This document shows, piece after piece, positions 57,124 through 64,000 of a stretch of DNA of 64,000 bases. Within the stretch, counting starts at the first letter, position 1, and the number at the start of each line of letters is the position of its first letter. Location of the stretch: contig JAOVFP010000002.1 in NCBI GenBank assembly GCA_025738555.1, positions 7,936,001-8,000,000 on the forward strand. The letters are read 5' to 3'. A program made the translations under genes and the position numbers. Under the pieces are notes generated by a model. The model was not told the origin of the DNA, searched no databases, and saw only the letters and a program-made list of their open reading frames with translations. The DNA is from Cyathus striatus (taxonomy: Eukaryota > Basidiomycota > Agaricomycetes > Agaricales > Nidulariaceae).

Positions 57124-58708
57124 GGGTAGGTACGAAAACTAACACCATACACGGTGTAAGCGATACACCATGTAGCTCAAGATAAAATTTCCCACGGTAC
57201 TTAAAAAAATTACATAGATAACACTTGATTAAAAATGTGTAGGAAAATAATGAGATATGGTAAATAATGAGAAACAAACCTGAAAATTTTGAGGACGACG
57301 TACGACGACGCTTCCCCGACACTTTCCCACTTTCACCATCATTCTGCTTTAAGCTACGTCATCTAAAATGCAATTTGAATGTGACGAAACGGCACGTACG
57401 TATCTGCAAAACCTATCCTTTCTGAGCCCCTAGTCGACTACACACCAACCAACCAGCATAATCCTGTCATGTTGCCGTTGAACGCCGTTGAAATCGCGAA
57501 ATACTGCGATGTTGACCGAATGTTGACTGCAGTTAGACAGAGGATAGACAACGAGGAAACGGAGGTCTCTGGCTGTACCGATAGCTTGTGGATGTAACAT
57601 TTTGATAATGAGGGGGTAAGAGTGGGATGGTTCAGTAGACTCCAAGCAACACAGATACAGCCTTGATTTGAAGGGCCCATAGCACAACGCAAGGCACAGT
57701 CCTAACCCGAATCCTCCACGCATCAACTGAGTCTTAGTCCCAGCAGAACTGGCGGCACGACCAACGTCCAAAGCGGAGTATAACTAGCATGTGCACAAGG
57801 TCCCGACTCCCGACGAGATGTGTCCATCGCCCTCCCGCATCACTATGAACCCATACTCCTCTTCTGTGTTACAAGAACAGAAACATAGATGGCCAGTGAA
57901 TATGTTCTTGGGCTCTGCAACGCCTTCGTGACCCATTACTTGTAGGAGGAACGACATCTCACATAGGAAGGCGTCACTGAGCATGGGCACTTTGATGGGG
58001 AATACATTTACACAGTAGAGGGAACAATTCTGCGTTCCAGATGACGAGGCTAGGTATATCGTGTTTGGTGATGATGAAGAGGAGAGACGTTGGTAGAGGT
58101 GTAGAGATGTCGTTGGTGTGGGGTGAATGTGGTGGCTTGGATTCCAACACCATTCTCGCCTTCGTCATGAATAACCTGACACCAACGTGGTGCTAACTGA
58201 AGTCGAGAACCCTCATGAAATGAAGAAAAGACTCTTAGATGAGACGGGGAGTTCGAAAGTCGCAAGTTCCTTGTTAATGTGCTTCCAGGATGAATCGGCA
58301 CCGGTCTCCTGAGAGCATTCGTGGCATGCCACGATGTTCACACGAGTGGATACAACTCTTAAATAGAGAAGTTAAAAAAAATGTACCCAGGGAGAATCAA
58401 ACCCCTACCCATTGAACAAAGGCATATATCTATCTGAATCACTTACCGCTAGGCTATGTGCCTTTGTAAACATCACGTTCATAACAACTTTTAGCTCGTA
58501 CCGGACTACATTTTTTTAAATTATTATAAACCTGTTATATGCTAAGTCTGGTTACATAATCTAGTTACATAATTAAAGAAACACTTATTTATTCTAGTTC
58601 GAAAGCTACACGGTGTAAATTTTGACGCGGCTGTTCATTCTTCCGGTGCTTTTTGTATCCGCAAACTGAAATTTACACTGTGTATGGTGTCAGTTTTCGT
58701 CCATCCCG
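57124..58708. mobile_element. third 9-bp-TSD Mutator-like element
   Basis: The left end is GGGTAGGTACGAAAACTAAC and the inverted right end CGGGATGGACGAAAACTGAC. Both continue with ACCATACAC(G/A)GTGTAA. TACACGAAC flanks both sides (57115-57123 and 58709-58717). A second ACACGGTGTAA word lies inside the right end at 58611. The 1.6 kb hold only uncharacterised frames and a tRNA-like stretch. The GGG start and 9-bp duplication agree with the two larger elements, but the terminal words differ, so it is a separate family. Confidence 0.75.
58383..58467 (-). tRNA. degenerate tRNA-like sequence
   Basis: The minus strand holds TAGCCTAGCGGTAAG, a good A box and D-arm, and 40 nt later GGGGTTTGATTCTCC, a T-arm and B box with one key change (TTTGATT for TTCGATT). 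It ends CTGGGTAC. The 5' side (AGGCACA) cannot pair with the 3' side (TGGGTAC), and no normal 5-bp anticodon stem forms, so this is not a working tRNA. It may be a tRNA relic or the head of a tRNA-derived SINE. It sits inside the Mutator-like element. Confidence 0.4.
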
Positions 58709-58717
58709 TACACGAAC

Positions 58718-59147
58718 CCAGACGAACCCGAATGGGAATCGAGTATTTTAGTGTACACGTGACCGTGAGTATATAAAATTTCGGCGCTTCCACGATGGGA
58801 ACAGACACTGTTCCGGTGAAAAGACTACTTATCATTAGCCTTTTTGCTAGGTGCTTTTACCGATATGACCCTTTCGTCAACAGTTATCAAGTCGGCCAGT
58901 ACCAAAATATACCTCTGGATACAAATGGATTTCATTAAATCGTCTCAGTATACAGCAATACAACTCTATCCCCTGGTACACAGATGTTCATGCTTCAGAA
59001 TGCGGTAGTGAGGAATGACGGCGATACATCATTGACACTCTTTGATTACCTTGTCTATTCGTAAGTGTTTATAATCAGCAAGCTAGGTGATTTAGATACC
59101 TCTTTGATATTACATTAAGCAATAATCGAGTAATAATTATATTCCGC
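58718..59147. other. intergenic DNA
   Basis: No gene seen between the Mutator-like element and the end of the GH16-like gene. Confidence 0.4.
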
Positions 59148-61026
59148 TTAATCATCATTTTCATCATCCTCATGATAAGTAGGAGGGGGCGTCTCTCCCT
59201 CCACTGCTTCCGTAACCTCGGCTAGCCTCCTTCTGAGTATTTCAAGCTCCTGTAGTAATGCTGTTGTTTCCACAGGTGCAGGTTCAGCAGTAGTGCTGAC
59301 TGGAGGTGGTCTCTTTTCCTCTGCCACATTTTCCTCTGCCACGTCCGACTCTGCATTGTTCAAGCCTACAGCTCTCTCCTCAATAGGTGATTTTGGTCGT
59401 GGTGGAACATGCATGGGATTATGCACCACACCAATATCACCCTGCCGTGTACTGAAAAATGACACAGGGATTACTGACTCTTCTTCCAATTTCAAAGTCT
59501 TTTTCCGCCTCTTGTAGACTAAAAAAGCTACCATCAGAATGGTAAATAAACCGCATATAACGCCTATAATTATTCCGATTGTCATGACTTTGGGCCTACT
59601 GCCATCCGACCCTTTTCCTGCATCATTAGTGCTACCTGAAGAACCGGTAGGAGTACCGTTGTTGGTCGAAGTGTTGCTAGAAGTGGCACTTGTTTGGTTG
59701 AACACTTGGACCGATCCTATCTCAAAATATGCTTCCGAAAAGCTGGCACCATCTGCAGACAGACTTTTTGATCGACAGTTGCCTGGCGGGCAAGTTTGGT
59801 TGTATAGTGCATCACTCAGACCTAACCGTAAGTAAGCATTATTGAGAACATTATTATTATACACTCACTAGCACAAAGCGCAATTTCAATAACGAGGGAT
59901 TGAGGCAAAAATACTTGAGTGAAGTCTTCGAGTCCACAAATAGAAGGTGCCCAGTTCGCTACCGGAATGCCCAAATCAGTCGTGTTAATACTTGTGGAAT
60001 GCAAAATTGAACGCGGAATGTTGTTTCGGGGGAAGAACCATATACTGCAAATACTCAGAGATTTACGTGGTAGTATTTATGCAAATTGACCTTACGAAAT
60101 TCCATTGGAAGCAAGCTCGGTAATGTACACACCACCTCCCCCACTATTGAGTTCAGGACCGAACGAAGGAAAACCAGCATTCGTAGTGATACACCCTTGT
60201 GGATCACTGCAATCTGTCGTGTTAACAATTGAAGCCTGGTTTTGATTTGAGTTTGAGCTGGATGAATTGCACTTTCCCTCTGTGTACAGCATCATTTGGC
60301 TTGACACTTCTTTGTTTAGTGCTTCAAAAGTACCGATGCCGCTGTGACGAAAACATTAATGAAATTCAGTGTGATAGACACAAATTCTCACCCGCCTGTA
60401 GGAAAATTACCACCAACTTGCCTCGGAGCCATCGACCAACTTTTCTATAAATGTAAGTATGGTCTTTCAGGATTCATCCTAAGAACAACGTACATTGCTG
60501 GCTGTACACCACACTGGAGCACAAGATGTCAGTGTTTATGTCGTCTTTACCAGGTCAAACGTACTCCATATGGTACATGGAAGAGATCAATGATCCAAAC
60601 ACTTCCCAAGGAATAAGCAGCTTGTGTCACAACTTTAACAGAGCTCCTGTTTGTGGGATTCGGCCGGGGGAAGTTAGTGGTATTATCCATTTTTATAAAT
60701 ATGTGCTGGGCATCATCAAAATATATTAGCTTTTTTTCAGACGCAGATTCTGAATCCACGTAGCTGAGAGGAATCAGTGCAAGCTAAACAAAAAATGGGA
60801 TTCTCGTACAGCTGGACTCCTGTATTAGTAAAATCAACTTAAGGTGTCTGCTTTTAGTAATGGCGAATAAATGGTGTAGCAAAAAGAAAATACATTCATC
60901 TGATTCATCCATTTTAATGAAAGACCAATCATTGAGGAAAGTATAACTGGAACTATTTTGCAGAAGATCATACACTGCAGCGGAAGCTAGGCCTGGTAGT
61001 AATGTAAAGAATATGAGGTGGAGCAT
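59148..61026 (-). CDS. membrane-anchored GH16-like protein with broken catalytic motif
   Basis: Exons from the 3' side (complement): 59148-59821, 59869-60044, 60096-60341, 60392-60439, 60494-60513, then one ending at 60565, and a first exon starting at 61026. The last five junctions keep phase exactly. The signal peptide is MLHLIFFTLLPGLASA. GH16 (beta-1,3(4)-glucanase-like) signs are YDLLQ at the start, IKMDNTTN, SVWIIDLFHVPYGC, PAIWSMAPR and IWFFPRNNIPRSI...GIPVANWAPS. The catalytic region reads TGGGIGTFEALN where active GH16 has GE-I-D-x-x-E, so the nucleophile Glu and the middle Asp are both Gly. In the sugar cleft VWPA is VQPA. A Ser/Thr-rich stem, a helix (about IGIIIGVICGLFTILMVAFL) and a tail ending PPPTYHEDDENDD follow. 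Likely a glycan-binding surface protein, not an enzyme. The joins between the first exon and 60750 are unsure. Confidence 0.75.
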
Positions 61027-63700
61027 TTCAAGAAGGTAATGACTATCATTAACGAAAGCTCCAGTGAGATTATATATGAAGCATCAAGACATATAAGCTG
61101 CTAAGAAACATAGAATTACGATATTATTAGCGTGCAATCATCCAACTGGTGAACCGCAACAACAAGAAACGATGACGAAGTAATTTCCTAAATCTTTTGA
61201 CGATGATCATGTAGAGCAGGCGATTTGCCTGTATCGTAGAATCGGCATTGTGTCATGTTATTAATACTCAGCTCCTTTACACTGTTCTGTATGTATTTAA
61301 ATACAGTACTTTACATTCCTTAACTTTCTCTCTCATTCTTACTTCACATGAAATCTCACTAGGACTTGAGGAAAGGCGGATGCACTATCCACTCGCAAAT
61401 TCTTTGTTAAGAATTTCCTTCAACCCGGAATCTTCTCCCACAGATCAATAATACACTATTTATAAGTTTAAGATTTAATTGGCAACAAGTACCTGGGCAT
61501 GGTCCTGTGTATGTTGGTGAGAATACGGTGGGTGGTACTCCCAAGGTGACCATGAATTTCATCACTATCCATCGTAAAATGCGTCAATTTTTTCATAGAA
61601 TCAAAATCCTTTCATCTGATTCACAGACCACGCTTCCACACATTTGTTCCTCTGGTTTGATATATCAACTTTGTCATGGTGAAAATATAATTCATCAATC
61701 TGTTGCAAACTATGTCCATCATATTCTCACCTAGTTGTACCAGGATAATAGATACTATGTCACTGCAAGTAAGTCATAACTATCAGCCATTTTACAGCAA
61801 CATAGTATAAGACAACACATCACCAACATGTTAACATGGATATCCACTTTATAGAAGTAGTATAAATATTTATGGTGATAGCAGAAATGGTGCGAGTAAC
61901 TGGCGTTGATGTTTCCATCATTGAAAGTATCGATGCTGCTGATCAAGAGAAAGTTCTATATTTCATACAATACAGAGAAACTGTGATAAAAGGAGTCATG
62001 GGCACCAACATTCAAGTTGTATGATGTTCGTTACGCTTTGATTCCATGTAGAATACTTCCCTGTTAACTCAAACTATCTCCTAGAGGACTGTTAAACAAT
62101 GTATTCTCATTCAACGGTGAGACATACATATCGAAAGCATAGCAGCACAAAACTATAATGGTTTTGATAATGGTCATCGATCGGAACAAGAAATATCGAT
62201 TCGAGATACACATCTTGAACATAGGTCTTGATACATTGAAAGCTATCGCAGCTGTCGATGTGTCTACTAAGTGATCATGTCACTAAATAAGTCTTCCCTC
62301 ATTGTCAGGCATCACGTATTGCCTAGCTCGCTAGAGAGAAATATTCAGGGAGAGTTTATTCCTAGCTATAGACTAGAGCAGTCACATGTATCTCTGCGAG
62401 ATAACATGACGTACTACAAGACCGCCATGTTCAGCGATTACTGAACAAACCTAATGGCCTCCATGACATCCTTCCACTTCTTTTCCTTCCTTTCTTTTTT
62501 CCTGCATACTTCGCCAACAACTTGAGGTCTCTGTGACTGTGCAACATGCATCACCTTTAGCACAAGCTCTGTATCTTGTCGCGCCGCTGTGGTGCCTGTA
62601 CATATACAGGACGCTCTTCCTCTGGGATGTTCAGCTGCACCAGCGAGTTTCACAATGCAGAACTGACTCCTAGTAAACACGAATACTTTCCTTATAGACC
62701 GTACACGCGACGCAGCCTCATGTGCAGCATTATGTCAACATCGAAAATTAGACTGAGAGCTCATCATCGTCAGCAGGAGGCATTGTCTCCTCTGGAGATT
62801 TGCACTCATGAAACGTGTCCACATTAAATTTGGATATGAGGCAGTCTCAGCGATGTGCTCTAGGGTGGCGATATCATTCATCAAGTTGCTGCACGCCTGT
62901 TTCTCTCTGAGAGAATGCTCAAGGGTGGGGCACTGGTCACTTAGACTGCGGTATCCTCGCGTTGGATGTTTGATTGTTTCTAGGGCTGTGCTTTGTGTGG
63001 ATGGCGACGACAGCGTTGAACTTGAGAACACTTGAAGTTGCCGTGGGGTTAATAATGGACGAATGAAGGCGAACGGTGAGAGAGCGAACTAAGGAGGGGT
63101 ACATGGATGCATGACGCCCCTGCTTACGAGAGGGGGGTATACTACGTTCGTGATTGAGGCGTCGTCGTTCAAGACATTGTACGAAAGTATAGAATGCTGC
63201 TTGCTCACCCGGGTGCGCGAATGAGAGTGGTAGATCAATTTTTTGGACAATAGAGGACCATCGGAAGGTCGTACGCCTCCAGCTGGGGACAGGGATAACG
63301 AAGGTTGGGTACTGGCAGCACTGAGTTTGGCCGATCTTGTAAAAGTGCGTTGCGGACAGTGGCATATGGTGGGTGTTGGGTAAGTTAGGAGAGCGATGCG
63401 CGAGTGATATCAGTCTAGAGTCATGAACGGAAGGAGGAAAGGATTGACGAATGAAGGAAAGCGCAGGAAATATAAAACACCAACGTACCATCATACAACA
63501 TCACAGTAGCTCTCTGTTCGTCATCTCCCAATCCTCCCTCGCAAACCTCATTCGACCTAGATCGTGCAATCCCCGACTGCGCCAAACTGTCTACACGGGT
63601 GCCAGTTGTACGTTGAATCGCTGTGGTTTCAGTTTCGTTTCGCGGAGTGAGAAGGACGCGATTAGCGGAGGAAATAGAGTCTGCATAAGTGGGTATCAGT
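61027..63700. other. 2.7 kb without recognised genes
   Basis: Frames on both strands (for example 62937-63494 minus, 185 codons, His/Pro/Arg-rich and overlapping others) lack any family, signal peptide or splice support. I see no repeat ends. Confidence 0.35.
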
Positions 63701-63779
63701 CGAGGGTGAGATGGTAGAACTGCACGTACGAGTGTCGTTTGTCTATGTAGTATGCATAGGAGCAAGGAAGGTACTACCG

Positions 63780-63960
63780 GGGAGTGGGATGGCAGATCCA
63801 ATGAACCAACGCATGAAGAGAACTGGAAAGAAGCGAAGAGACTCGGGAGCCAGGCCTAGTCAGGAGTCGGAAGAGAGAAACGCACCAAACAATTACAAAC
63901 ATCACGCGTAGCGCGTACTGCGTCACACTCCTTCTCCCTCTTGACCTTCCTAGCTGGAGG
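63780..63960 (+). repeat. third partial copy of the 40/50-kb duplication
   Basis: CTCGGGAGCC, GAAACGCACCAAACAATTAC, AAACATCACGCGTA and CGTCACACTCCTTCTC follow in the order seen at 40750-40840 and, less well, at 51035-51110. Only the middle part of the duplicated sequence is present before the window ends. Confidence 0.5.
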
Positions 63961-64000
63961 AGGGATGGGTCTTCTGATTGAGGTCGAAGGTGGAGGGCAG

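Noticed and set aside
62937..63494. 185-codon minus-strand frame
   Set aside because: Low-complexity His/Pro/Arg content, overlapped by equally long frames on both strands, nothing conserved.

Overview
The window looks like nuclear DNA of a filamentous fungus, most likely an Agaricomycete (mushroom-forming basidiomycete). The genes carry many short GT-AG introns of about 50-65 nt, often with CTRAY-type branch sites. The families are also typical: a TPR-CHAT protein, a DUF7704 membrane protein, an F-box fragment with the usual basidiomycete spacing, a membrane-anchored GH16-like protein, a single-pass transmembrane receptor-like protein and a secreted double-LysM protein. Base composition is AT-rich outside genes. 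The species cannot be named from the sequence.

Layout. 1-7.8 kb is gene-poor and holds a Mutator-like non-autonomous element (2009-3137) and a short TA-flanked element (5789-6551). 7.85-13.0 kb is a tandem duplication of a three-gene block (DUF7704 membrane protein, small helix-turn-helix protein, alpha/beta hydrolase). The two copies decayed in a complementary way: block 1 keeps DUF7704 and lost the hydrolase, block 2 keeps the hydrolase and lost DUF7704, and both keep the HTH gene. 13.9-22.3 kb is the gene-rich core: an N-terminally truncated zinc-type oxidoreductase, a short divergent polyubiquitin, an F-box pseudogene, a GNAT acetyltransferase, an M20 carboxypeptidase and a two-LysM secreted protein. 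23.3-35.7 kb is mostly mobile DNA: a 3.4-kb palindromic element with a 15-bp minisatellite, a second Mutator-like element, an 8-bp-TSD hAT-like element with a fold-back element inside it, and a half copy of another fold-back. 35.8-39.9 kb is a five-exon TPR-CHAT gene with a C2-like N-terminus.

40.3-41.5 kb and 50.7-51.6 kb are diverged copies of one sequence. Between them lie three elements with Helitron2/Helentron-type ends (43251-44958, 46050-49123, 49124-50524), the last two in head-to-tail tandem. The first carries fragments of two unrelated host genes. 52.4-53.4 kb is a transmembrane protein gene. Two further 9-bp-TSD Mutator-like elements lie at 53893-55764 and 57124-58708. 59.1-61.0 kb is a membrane-anchored GH16-like gene whose catalytic motif is broken. 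61-64 kb holds nothing I recognise.

The proteins do not form an evident pathway. The M20 peptidase, LysM protein, GH16-like protein and transmembrane protein all point to secretion, vacuole or cell-surface work. The dominant biology of the window is transposon activity and gene duplication, with fragment capture and decay.
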